The position numbers and the translations under genes were made by a program. A stretch of DNA of 7,225 nucleotides from contig SBFN01000058.1 of the NCBI GenBank assembly GCA_006226895.1, positions 1-7,225 of the forward strand, given 5' to 3'. The stretch's first letter is position 1, and each line of letters begins with the position of its first letter. This document shows positions 1 to 6,008 of the stretch, piece by piece. The notes under the pieces were generated by a model. The model did not search any database. It saw only the letters and a program-made list of their open reading frames with translations, and was not told the origin of the DNA. This stretch comes from Deltaproteobacteria bacterium. Lineage in GTDB: Bacteria; Desulfobacterota; Desulfuromonadia; Desulfuromonadales; BM103.

Positions 1-165
1 GAGATGTTCCGTACCTTCAACTATGGTATCGGCATGGTCCTCGTGGTTCCGAAAGATTCCGCGGACGACATTATCTCCCGTTTGAAAGGCCTCAACGAAG
101 AAGCCTATATCATAGGCGAGATCGACACCTGTAAAGGCGAGTGTAATCAGGTGGAGCTGGTTTAA
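1..165 (+). CDS. purM: Phosphoribosylformylglycinamidine cyclo-ligase (AIR synthetase), C-terminal end only
   Basis: This is the last 54 codons of a gene that begins left of the window, ending at TAA 163-165. The residues MFRTFNYGIGM at positions 2-12 of the fragment match the conserved C-terminal-domain signature of PurM, which normally reads MFRTFNMGIGM. The remainder (an LVVP strand, a helix with DDIISRLK, then a GEI strand and a short tail ending VELV) fits the usual PurM C-terminus. From family knowledge, PurM makes aminoimidazole ribonucleotide from FGAM with ATP in cytosolic de novo purine synthesis. The next gene is purN, and purM-purN adjacency is a common bacterial arrangement that supports the call. 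ATP-binding residues and the start codon lie outside the window. Confidence 0.93.
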   Translation, partial: EMFRTFNYGIGMVLVVPKDSADDIISRLKGLNEEAYIIGEIDTCKGECNQVELV

Positions 166-171
166 AAGCTG

Positions 172-192
172 AGACTGGGGAATAGGGGCTAG
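172..192. repeat. Three 7-bp phased units downstream of purM
   Basis: The 21 bases divide into AGACTGG, GGAATAG and GGGCTAG. These degenerate heptads share a purine-rich start and end in G, in a strict 7-bp phase. They lie just after the purM stop and 63 bp before a second, different heptad run. The units are too diverged to be certain, but the shared phase with the neighbouring run makes chance less likely. They contain no gene. Confidence 0.4.
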
Positions 193-255
193 CTCTCTGC
201 ATACGCATGGAAGGCCCCGTGCCCTAAAGAAACAACGAAAGACTAACTTTTCTCA

Positions 256-297
256 AGTCACTAGTCACTGGCCACTAGTTACCAGTAACTGGTTACA
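256..297. repeat. Six 7-bp phased repeats (AGTCACT-type) upstream of purN
   Basis: Read in 7-base steps from 256, the sequence is AGTCACT, AGTCACT, GGCCACT, AGTTACC, AGTAACT, GGTTACA. The first two units are identical and the others differ at one to four positions, following a loose RGTNACY pattern. Inside the run, ACCAG (281-285) and CTGGT (289-293) can form a small hairpin. The run fills the intercistronic space and stops 10 bases before the purN Shine-Dalgarno site. Similar heptanucleotide tracts are known in intergenic DNA of several bacterial groups; a function here is not shown by the sequence. Confidence 0.75.
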
Positions 298-318
298 GTC
301 TTACCCTGGAGAAGCTCC

Positions 319-981
319 ATGTCAAAATTGTTGCGTATCGGTGTTCTGGCCTCGGGTGGCGGCACAAACCTGCAAGCGATCATCGATCGTTGTATGGACG
401 GAAGCCTTGCCGCCGAGATCGCTGTCGTCATCACCAACAATCCGGGCGCCGGCGCTCTGGACCGTGCCAGCAGTGCCGGAGTACCGACACTCTGCATCAA
501 TCATCGAGATTTTTCCCAGCGCGAAGACTTTGACAAGGCAGTCGTCAAAGCGCTGCAAGACGCCGGTGTCGAACTGGTTGTTCTGGCGGGCTTTATGCGC
601 ATCATCACCCAGACCTTTATCGACGCCTTCCCCGAACGGATAATCAATATCCACCCGGCCCTGCTACCGGCTTTTCCAGGACTGCATGTGCAACAGCAGG
701 CACTCGATTACGGAGCACGCTTTTCCGGCTGCACAGTGCATCTTGTCGACGGTGGCGTTGATACAGGCCCCATCATCATGCAAGCGGTCGTACCGATCCT
801 TGCCGATGATGACGCCGACACCCTTGCCGCCCGCATCCTCGAACAGGAGCACCGAATTTACCCTCGCGCCATCCAGTTGATTGCCGAAGGTCGTGTTCAC
901 ATAAACGGCCGTCAGGTAAAGATCGACCCGGATGGTGTTGTCAAGACAACCGCGCTGGTCAACCCTGCCGTCACAGACTGA
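319..981 (+). CDS. purN: Phosphoribosylglycinamide formyltransferase (GAR transformylase 1)
   Basis: This 220-residue cytosolic enzyme transfers a formyl group from 10-formyltetrahydrofolate to GAR, the third step of purine synthesis. The N-terminal loop ASGGGTN (11-17) is the GAR phosphate-binding motif. The folate/catalytic core is NIHPALLPAFPG (110-121) followed by GCTVHLVDGGVDTGPI (137-152). The expected catalytic triad is visible as N110, H112 and D148. The length is close to the usual 190-220; the tail after about residue 195 is somewhat longer than in E. coli. ATG 319 is supported by a TGGAGA Shine-Dalgarno sequence at 307-312, and the conserved sequence begins within five residues of it. 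It lies 153 bp after purM, separated by heptad repeats, and 8 bp before a DUF523 gene, so one operon is likely. Confidence 0.97.
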   Translation: MSKLLRIGVLASGGGTNLQAIIDRCMDGSLAAEIAVVITNNPGAGALDRASSAGVPTLCINHRDFSQREDFDKAVVKALQDAGVELVVLAGFMRIITQTFIDAFPERIINIHPALLPAFPGLHVQQQALDYGARFSGCTVHLVDGGVDTGPIIMQAVVPILADDDADTLAARILEQEHRIYPRAIQLIAEGRVHINGRQVKIDPDGVVKTTALVNPAVTD

Positions 982-989
982 TTGTTCCA

Positions 990-1469
990 ATGGGCAAAGA
1001 AGAGACCCCCAAAACGAGCGGCGAAACAATCCTGGTCAGCGCCTGCCTGCTGGGATTGCCGACCCGCTATGACGGCAAGTCCAAACGTTCTCAGGACGTT
1101 CTCGATTACCTGCAACGTGAGGGTTTGACGCCGATTCCGGTCTGCCCTGAACAACTCGCCGGCATGACAACCCCCAGAGACAAGACTTTTTTCCAGTCGG
1201 GTGATGGCCGGGCCGTTCTCGCTGGCAAGGGGGCCGCTGTTTCGGAAAAGGGCCGGCTTATGAATGTCATTTTCTGCCGTGGCGCAAAGATGACCCTGGA
1301 GATCGCCCGTTTAAGCGATTGCCGCAGGGCGTTATTAAAAGAGGGGAGCCCTTCATGTGGTGTTCACAGGGTTTATCAGGGTGAAAATAAGGTTGCGGGA
1401 GTGGGTATCACCACTGCGCTGCTGCTCAATTCCGGGATGGACGTGATATCGGAAGAAGATCTTAAATAA
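990..1469 (+). CDS. DUF523 family protein, function unknown
   Basis: This 159-residue protein has the hallmarks of DUF523 (COG1683): VSACLLG (17-23) followed by TRYDG, VCPEQLAGMTTPRD (residues about 51-64) and the cysteine motif KEGSPSCG near residues 117-124. The family usually has these conserved cysteines, which suggest a metal or redox role, but its biochemical function is unknown. In many relatives the first block reads CRYDG; here that Cys is Thr, leaving the Cys of ACLLG, VCPEQ and SPSCG. No signal peptide or membrane segment is visible, so it should be cytosolic. Only 8 bases separate it from the purN stop and no clear Shine-Dalgarno sequence precedes ATG 990, so translation is probably coupled to purN. 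The first 12 residues are non-conserved. Confidence 0.9.
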   Translation: MGKEETPKTSGETILVSACLLGLPTRYDGKSKRSQDVLDYLQREGLTPIPVCPEQLAGMTTPRDKTFFQSGDGRAVLAGKGAAVSEKGRLMNVIFCRGAKMTLEIARLSDCRRALLKEGSPSCGVHRVYQGENKVAGVGITTALLLNSGMDVISEEDLK

Positions 1470-1519
1470 CACCAGGCTGAACTGCTATGAGGCCCCTGCC
1501 CACCGAAGCGGTCCACGTT

Positions 1520-1633
1520 AACGTAAACACGCTAATGTTAGAGAAAGACACCAAGAGAACCATAGCTTTTATCACTGGGTTAACCCTTTGCGCCTTGATT
1601 GGTTTTCTTTGTGTCTTTGCGTTACGCTTTTGA
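1520..1633. repeat. Inverted-arm intergenic repeat, copy 1 (GCAAAG/CTTTGCG type)
   Basis: The left arm begins AACGTAAACACG at 1520 and runs to about 1560. The right arm runs from CCCTTTGCG at 1584 to CTTTGCGTT, ending at 1623, and is followed by the tail CTTTTGA at 1627-1633. The arms are imperfectly complementary, so the element could fold back. From the AACG of the left arm to the final GCGTT it is 104 bp, the same length as the copy at 3299-3402. The two copies align over both arms with scattered substitutions and one-base gaps, for example AGAGAAAGAC in both left arms and GTGTCTTTGCGTT in both right arms. It lies between the DUF523 gene and the next gene. The perfect palindrome ACGTTAACGT (1515-1524) overlaps its left edge. 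Confidence 0.72.
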
Positions 1634-1685
1634 ACAAAAAGTTTGCCTCCACAACAATAATAACGAATCGAACATTAACAACATC

Positions 1686-2945
1686 ATGAGCAGCAAACAC
1701 TACGACATAGCCATCATCGGCGGATCCGTTGCCGCCCGTATTGCAGCAGCGCTCCTCGCCAAGCAAGGCAACCGGGTGCTCTTTTTACGCAATCGCGAAG
1801 CCAAAGCCCCGGCCTGGTTCCATTCATCGCTCTTTTTGGAGAAATTGCTCGGAGTGCTTGGGGGACGCGCCTGCTTTGTTGCACAGCAACCGATTCAGGT
1901 CATCTCTGAACGAGCCAGGGTCACATTGAGCAGCGACGTACAGCTCGAGGAAGAGTTGTCCAGGGAGTTCGGTGAAGACGGAAAAGCCGTCAGTCAATGG
2001 CTCGAAGAGCTACGTCTTGATGGCATTAAGCTGGAGGAACTGTTCTGGGAGAGCGGTGGCTTGCCGTGGCCTTCCCTGAAAGCAAAGGGCCATTTAAAGC
2101 TCCTCAGTCTTAAACGTCGCATCAACTGGCAAGAGCTTGAAGCGCCAGTATCTCAAAGTATAGAGCGGTTTAGCGAGGCGACAAAAACTTTTCTGACCGA
2201 CCTCCTTCAAGGCCTCTCCTCAAACAAGATCACGCAACTTTCTTATTCCAGGGCGGCCTTGCTCTGGGCTCAGACATTGCGTCCGGAGAATCTTAAAGAG
2301 CCTGATTTCAGCGACATGCTGAATAAGCGCTTTGAACAGTTTCATGGGGCGAAGGGGCAAATAGACGATCTGAAATCGCTTAGTTACAGCGGTTCCAAAT
2401 GGACAGGAGGTCAATTCACCTCGGGCGGTCTCTTTACGGCAGACAACTTCCTGCTTGGCGACAAACAATGGATCGACAGGTTTGCGCCCCTGGAGACTGG
2501 CAGACTCGATCGGCCTGAGGCGCCATCTGTTTACCGCACCAGCAATCTGGCAGGCCAGCTGTCACCACTCCTTGCCAAGCGTGTCATCTGCGGTGGAGAG
2601 CTACCGATGCGCATGGCAATTGAAGAACATGAAGAGGAGTTACGTGGTCTGATTGTTAGTGACGCCAGGTCATCAGAATCTCTGGTTCGCCTCCAGATGG
2701 AAGAAATTCTACCTTTTGCCAAATACCGCCTTTCTGAAGACTCTCGGCCTCTTGAAGCAGAAACAAACGATAAGGCAGCTTGCGCTGCAAAACCTTTATT
2801 AAATCTGCCGATCAGAATAGACAAGAATCTTTATTGTGCTGATCGTACCGTGCTTCTGCCGGAGATGGGCGCTGCAGGCGCAGCTTTACTGGGCTGGACG
2901 CTCGCTGAAAACCTTGGCAAAAAAAATGACAAGGCGAAAGTTTAA
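1686..2945 (+). CDS. Putative FAD/NAD(P)-binding oxidoreductase-like protein
   Basis: This protein has 419 residues from ATG 1686. The N-terminus YDIAIIGGSVAARIAAALLAKQGNRVLFL (residues 6-34) is a beta-alpha-beta Rossmann dinucleotide-binding fold with a GGSxAA variant of GxGxxG. The next strand ends in LFLRNRE, without the acidic residue right after the strand that usually binds the FAD ribose. The C-terminal segment CADRTVLLPEMGAAGAALLGWTLAENL (384-410) resembles the second FAD contact of the phytoene-desaturase/amine-oxidase superfamily. The middle is charged and rich in helix, with no motif I recognise. An in-frame upstream ATG at 1599 lies inside a repeat and would add a low-complexity NNNNESNINN stretch, so 1686 is preferred, although no Shine-Dalgarno site is obvious. 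Substrate and pathway are unknown. Neighbours (a purine operon upstream, rpmB with its own promoter downstream) give no functional clue. Confidence 0.7.
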   Translation: MSSKHYDIAIIGGSVAARIAAALLAKQGNRVLFLRNREAKAPAWFHSSLFLEKLLGVLGGRACFVAQQPIQVISERARVTLSSDVQLEEELSREFGEDGKAVSQWLEELRLDGIKLEELFWESGGLPWPSLKAKGHLKLLSLKRRINWQELEAPVSQSIERFSEATKTFLTDLLQGLSSNKITQLSYSRAALLWAQTLRPENLKEPDFSDMLNKRFEQFHGAKGQIDDLKSLSYSGSKWTGGQFTSGGLFTADNFLLGDKQWIDRFAPLETGRLDRPEAPSVYRTSNLAGQLSPLLAKRVICGGELPMRMAIEEHEEELRGLIVSDARSSESLVRLQMEEILPFAKYRLSEDSRPLEAETNDKAACAAKPLLNLPIRIDKNLYCADRTVLLPEMGAAGAALLGWTLAENLGKKNDKAKV

Positions 2946-2954
2946 GAAAACCCC

Positions 2955-2983
2955 TTGCAAAACCCCCTCAACCGTGCTAGAAG
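2955..2983 (+). promoter_or_regulatory. Sigma70-type promoter of rpmB
   Basis: TTGCAA at 2955-2960 and TAGAAG at 2978-2983 are separated by exactly 17 bases. A TG at 2975-2976, just before the -10 hexamer, could act as an extended -10. Transcription would start near 2990, giving a leader of about 25 bases before the rpmB start. The promoter begins only 9 bases after the stop of the upstream gene, which indicates that rpmB is expressed independently. Confidence 0.65.
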
Positions 2984-3001
2984 ATTCCGTTCAGAACAAA
3001 T

Positions 3002-3007
3002 AGGAGG
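3002..3007 (+). promoter_or_regulatory. Ribosome binding site of rpmB
   Basis: AGGAGG lies 8 bases before ATG 3016. It is a complete match to the anti-Shine-Dalgarno core, the strongest such site in the window, and agrees with high expression of a ribosomal protein. Confidence 0.9.
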
Positions 3008-3015
3008 AACAAACA

Positions 3016-3207
3016 ATGGCGAACGTATGTGATGTCTGTGGGAAGAAATCGATGACTGGCTGTAATGTCAGCCACGCGCATAATAAAACCAAGAAGGTCT
3101 TCAAGCCGAACCTGCAGAAGGTACGTGCCGTCCAGAATGGTTCCGTGCGCAGCATGAAAGTCTGCACGCGCTGCATTCGATCAGGGGCTATCCAGAAAGC
3201 CAGCTGA
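3016..3207 (+). CDS. rpmB: 50S ribosomal protein L28 (bL28), zinc-ribbon form
   Basis: This 63-residue basic protein of the large ribosomal subunit has the length expected for short-form bL28. It starts [10 protein letters not shown] and contains [13 protein letters not shown] (residues 15-27), FKPNLQKV and a C-terminal [10 protein letters not shown], all family hallmarks. Two CxxC pairs (C5/C8 and C50/C53) make this the zinc-binding C+ form; C16 is an extra cysteine. Promoter, Shine-Dalgarno site and terminator are all immediately adjacent, so it is a monocistronic unit. rpmG, its frequent partner in other bacteria, is not present here. The C+ form matters for zinc economy, since bacteria with C- paralogues swap them under zinc limitation; no paralogue is visible in this window. 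Confidence 0.98.
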   Translation: MANVCDVCGKKSMTGCNVSHAHNKTKKVFKPNLQKVRAVQNGSVRSMKVCTRCIRSGAIQKAS

Positions 3208-3227
3208 TCTGATTATTGCGAAAAGAC

Positions 3228-3261
3228 AAAGGGGCCTCCTGTTTCAGGGGGCCCCTTTTTT
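3228..3261 (+). terminator. Rho-independent terminator of rpmB
   Basis: The left arm AAAGGGGCCTCCTG (3228-3241) pairs with CAGGGGGCCCCTTT (3245-3258) around a TTT loop. The stem is 14 bp with a single G-T wobble, and a run of six T (3256-3261) ends it. It starts 21 bases after the rpmB stop. The A run on the left side is too short and weak to give an equally strong terminator for the opposite strand. Confidence 0.95.
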
Positions 3262-3298
3262 CGTTCGGGATTATACCCAAAAAAAGCTGTAAGGATTT

Positions 3299-3409
3299 AA
3301 CGCAAAGGCGCGAAGGGGTAGAGAAAGACCGCAAAGAAGTCACTTCAAAAAAGAATAGTTACCCTTTGCGTCTTTCTTGGCTTTTCTTAGTGTCTTTGCG
3401 TTGGTCTTT
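3299..3409. repeat. Inverted-arm intergenic repeat, copy 2 (GCAAAG/CTTTGCG type)
   Basis: The left arm (3299-3340) begins AACGCAAAGGCGCGAAG. The right arm (3362-3402) is CCCTTTGCG through GTGTCTTTGCGTT and is followed by the tail CTTTTGA, ending at 3409. The reverse complement of the right arm begins AACGCAAAG, like the left arm, and the arms pair imperfectly over about 40 bp around a loop of about 20 bases. The AACG-to-GCGTT length is 104 bp, as in copy 1 at 1520-1623. Within each arm GCAAAG recurs near both ends. This is the better-preserved copy. Confidence 0.8.
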
Positions 3410-3517
3410 TGATTTCATCTCTTACTTGTTTTTGTGTAAAGACGTATTCGCCTTGTTTGGATTATAGGTCCGTTTTCGTAAGTTTGTCCGCTTTTCAGCG
3501 CTGCTCTTTCTCAGCGG

Positions 3518-3566
3518 TCTCTGTGTCTCGAGTGAGCTGAGCGAACGGGCGTGAGGAAGCTTTTGA
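3518..3566. repeat. CTCTGTG-type dispersed repeat ending in CTTTTGA
   Basis: TCTCTGTGTCTCGAGTGA (3518-3535), then GCGAAC and GCTTTTGA (3559-3566), match in order the elements of the sequence at 7021-7078: TCTCTGTG, CAGTGA, GCGAAC and AGCTTTTGA. It shares the terminal CTTTTGA with the GCAAAG-type elements at 1584-1633 and 3362-3409. It precedes the 3' end of the histidine kinase gene on the opposite strand. Confidence 0.6.
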
Positions 3567-3600
3567 TTGTATCCGGGAGCGGGTACAGAGATAAAGGTTC

Positions 3601-5073
3601 TCACTCTCTTTCAGGCTTGAGCGGAAGAGTAAAAGTCACCGTAGTGCCCTCACCGAGACGGCTTTTGACAACAATTTCACCACCGTGATCTTCAATAATC
3701 TGCTTCACAATACCCATCCCCAGACCCAGGCCATGGGTCTTGGCATCAGCATCCTCGCCACGATAGAACCGGTCAAAAACATTATCCACCTGCTCAGGGG
3801 ACATTCCCTGCCCCTGGTCGACGATCGCAACGCAAACGGACTCTGGTCCAGTCGAGGTCTGAACCTCTATAGGCCCTCCCCGGGGTGAATACTTTATTGC
3901 GTTGCTCAACAGGTTGTACAACAACTGGGTTATGCGACCAGGGTCAAACAAGAACCTTTCGGGCAAAGGGTTGTTATGAACAACAGTGATTTCATGACTT
4001 TCGTTTTTCACACTCAAAGAACCAACAACCTTTTCAACTACATCACCCAGTTGCGCCTCTTTTAACTCAATACCCAATGAACGCCCGATTTGAATACGAC
4101 CGATATCGAGCAGATCGTCCACCAGTCGATTGAGAATCTCCGCGTTACTTTGAATAATTGAGAGGTACTCTTGCTTCAGATCCTCCTCAAGAGGCAAGCC
4201 GGCCTCGTTTTCAAGTAATTCGGAGTAACCGACTATAGCAATCAGAGGGGTGCGCAGTTCATGCGCAGCGGTAGAAATAAAAGTGGTCTTGGCCTGGTCA
4301 AGCTTTAGCAGCGCAGCTTCGGCTTTTCTCTGCTCAGTGACATCCTGAACGATACTCAGTATCCTTACCTCTCCACCGAAATCCACGGCCCGGCTGGAAA
4401 CCAGGCAGGTCATTGGCCGACCGCCCTTGCCGTAAAACTGGCTTTCCAGATTATCTATGAAACCAAACGTCTGAATGGCTGAAACCATACGCTCTCGATC
4501 CTTGGGGAATCGCCAGAAACCAAGCTCCTGCGACGTACGGCCAACGACTTCATCCGCTGTGAAATCTGTATGTTCGGTAAATGCCGGGTTGACCATATGG
4601 ACAACACCATCAGTTGAGGTGATGATCGTTGCAACCGGATTGGTTTGGAAAAAAACCCGAAACAGCTTTTCACTCAGTTTAAGGGCCTCTTCCGTCTCTT
4701 TACGGTCGGTAATATCCAACCATGAGCCGATCACTTCCAGCGGTCGACCTGAGGCATCGCGAACCAGACGAAGTTCATCGAGGACCCAGAGGTATCCACC
4801 ATCGACTTTTCGCAGACGGTACTCATGTTTATGAAAACCGTTTGCGGAAATCCTGGCATAATCGTTAAAGACACATTCAACATCATCGGGGTGGATCAGA
4901 TCTCGCCAGAAGTCTGGATTGTGGAGGCAAACCTTTGTGTCGAAGCCAAAGCGTGAAGTGAGGTTATCGCTGATAAAGGTCAGATTGAAGGGTTCATCAA
5001 CGCGGCCGGCATAGATAATAGCCGGCGAGTGTGAGAGGATATGGTTTATTCGTTGATTCAGAGGATCTTGCAT
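3601..5073 (-). CDS. Soluble PAS-PAS sensor histidine kinase, orphan
   Basis: This 490-residue protein has no membrane segment, so it is a cytosolic sensor. A first PAS/PAC fold spans about residues 10-125 (HPDD at 61-64, a PAC ending VIGSWLDITDRK). A second spans about 132-250, ending ILSIVQDVTEQRKAE, with a coiled linker before the dimerization domain. The phosphoacceptor is H271 in HELRTPL. The ATPase domain has the N box NLLSNAIKYSP (387-397, key N391), G1 DQGQGM (419-424) and G2 GLGLGMGI (448-455). All catalytic elements are intact, so it should autophosphorylate. No receiver domain and no neighbouring response regulator are present, so partner and signal are unknown; the PAS cores show no obvious haem Cys/His or flavin Cys motif that I can assign. 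ATG 5073 has only a weak GGGG upstream. It follows rlpA by 126 bp on the same strand. Confidence 0.93.
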   Translation of the reverse strand: MQDPLNQRINHILSHSPAIIYAGRVDEPFNLTFISDNLTSRFGFDTKVCLHNPDFWRDLIHPDDVECVFNDYARISANGFHKHEYRLRKVDGGYLWVLDELRLVRDASGRPLEVIGSWLDITDRKETEEALKLSEKLFRVFFQTNPVATIITSTDGVVHMVNPAFTEHTDFTADEVVGRTSQELGFWRFPKDRERMVSAIQTFGFIDNLESQFYGKGGRPMTCLVSSRAVDFGGEVRILSIVQDVTEQRKAEAALLKLDQAKTTFISTAAHELRTPLIAIVGYSELLENEAGLPLEEDLKQEYLSIIQSNAEILNRLVDDLLDIGRIQIGRSLGIELKEAQLGDVVEKVVGSLSVKNESHEITVVHNNPLPERFLFDPGRITQLLYNLLSNAIKYSPRGGPIEVQTSTGPESVCVAIVDQGQGMSPEQVDNVFDRFYRGEDADAKTHGLGLGMGIVKQIIEDHGGEIVVKSRLGEGTTVTFTLPLKPERE

Positions 5074-5199
5074 CTAAGCCCCAGCGAAAAATGAGCTAAA
5101 AACTAACCAAGACAAACAATCGTTACTGATAAGTGTTCTTGTAATGGCAACAGAATAGACGGGAAAAGCCATTTTGCAGAGCTCAACAAAAGTCCATTG

Positions 5200-5976
5200 C
5201 TACTGAGCGACGATGAAACTATCAGGATAACCGTTGGCTTCGACCTCGAGAAGCCCCGTGGAAGCCTTGGCCATTGCGTTAAACAGGCCAACCCTGACCC
5301 GGTAAAACTTCTGCCCATTTACCCACCCTGCCGCAACAGAGGAACTGCCATACTGGCCTTTAAGCTTCGCGGCCAGCCGGTCTGCGTTCGCCTTGACGGT
5401 AAAGGCGCCTACCTGGATCATAAACGGCCCGACATCATAGCTGTCCGGCTGGGTGTAGTGAGGCGCGCTCCCTGCGGGTCCTTTATCCTGGTAGCCAAGG
5501 GCCTCAATCCGTACCTTTGCAGTTCCCGGCCCCACCACCCCCAACTCGCTAGCGGCAGAGTATGAGAGATCAATGATGCGGCTTCTGACAAAAGGCCCGC
5601 GATCATTGACCCGCACAACCGTGGAACGACCGTTTTCGAGGTTGGTGACTTTCAGGTGCACGTTCATCGGCAAGGTCTTATGAGCGGCCGTCATGGCATA
5701 CATATCGTAAGTTTCACCGTTACTGGTTTTGCGACCATGAAACTTCTTGCCGTACCAGCTGGCAATCCCCTGCTCAGCGAAACCCTGCGCCGAAGGGATC
5801 GGCTGGTATCTCTGGCCATTGACCTCGTAAGCCCTTTGCGTAGGCTTAACCTTGCCCGTTGGCGAAGGGGTTGATGCGGGCGTGTCCAGGACTCGGACAT
5901 GATAAGTCGGTTCACCGCAAGCAGCGAGCAGCAGGAGAATGATGAGCAGGGCATATTGCTGAATAAATTTAGTCAT
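5200..5976 (-). CDS. rlpA: RlpA-like septal lipoprotein / lytic transglycosylase with SPOR domain
   Basis: This is a 258-residue lipoprotein. A hydrophobic signal ends in the lipobox LLAAC, so C20 would be lipidated after cleavage. A Pro/Thr-rich linker (about 31-60) leads to the double-psi beta-barrel domain, from ASWYGKKFHGRKTSNGE (72-88) through TAAHKTLPMN (96-105) to VRVNDRGPFVRSRIIDLSYSAA (121-142). E88, H99, D125 and D136 are the acidic and His positions conserved in active RlpA. The SPOR domain (about 183-256, FMIQVGAF to FYRVRVG) binds denuded septal glycan strands. Characterised RlpA proteins in Pseudomonas cleave such glycans during daughter-cell separation. The start at 5976 is fixed by the signal peptide, though no strong Shine-Dalgarno site precedes it. 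It lies 32 bp after the PfkB kinase gene, so the two are probably co-transcribed. Confidence 0.95.
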   Translation of the reverse strand: MTKFIQQYALLIILLLLAACGEPTYHVRVLDTPASTPSPTGKVKPTQRAYEVNGQRYQPIPSAQGFAEQGIASWYGKKFHGRKTSNGETYDMYAMTAAHKTLPMNVHLKVTNLENGRSTVVRVNDRGPFVRSRIIDLSYSAASELGVVGPGTAKVRIEALGYQDKGPAGSAPHYTQPDSYDVGPFMIQVGAFTVKANADRLAAKLKGQYGSSSVAAGWVNGQKFYRVRVGLFNAMAKASTGLLEVEANGYPDSFIVAQ

Positions 5977-6008
5977 ATGAGCATTGATAAAGGAAGCGGG
6001 CCGTCAAG

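Larger units (their letters stand above)
3262..3600. other. Gene-free convergent intergenic region
   Basis: This 339-bp stretch lies between the rpmB terminator and the convergently read histidine kinase. No credible gene is present: open frames here run through the terminator or the repeats and have no family motifs or ribosome binding sites. It holds an inverted-arm repeat (3299-3409), a CTCTGTG-type repeat (3518-3566) and a short hairpin, GTATCCG (3569-3575) with CGGGTAC (3580-3586). That hairpin has no T run, so I see no convincing intrinsic terminator for the kinase gene. Confidence 0.7.

Noticed and set aside
319..1154. Several minus-strand open frames opposite purN and the DUF523 gene
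   Set aside because: They are antisense shadows of strongly conserved coding sequence; none has a ribosome binding site or recognisable domain.
1515..1524. Perfect palindrome ACGTTAACGT as a possible operator
   Set aside because: It is a single 10-bp palindrome overlapping the edge of the inverted-arm repeat, with no second copy near a promoter; chance or repeat structure explains it.
1520..3409. CRISPR array or insertion sequence based on the dispersed repeats
   Set aside because: Only two diverged copies lie about 1.8 kb apart with genes between them, there are no regular spacers, and no transposase or cas gene is present.
3216..3467. Open frame of 83 codons after rpmB
   Set aside because: It begins inside the rpmB terminator, runs through both arms of the 3299-3402 repeat, has no ribosome binding site and shows no protein family features.
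3569..3586. Hairpin GTATCCG/CGGGTAC as a terminator for the histidine kinase
   Set aside because: The 7-bp stem has a mismatch when read on the minus strand and is not followed by a T run in either direction.
3422..3604. Minus-strand open frame of 60 codons beyond the histidine kinase
   Set aside because: It covers repeat sequence, overlaps the kinase stop, is compositionally odd (basic and low complexity) and has no recognisable motif.
5197..5565. Plus-strand open frame of 122 codons opposite rlpA
   Set aside because: It lies antisense to the SPOR and barrel regions of a well-supported gene and has no family motif or ribosome binding site.
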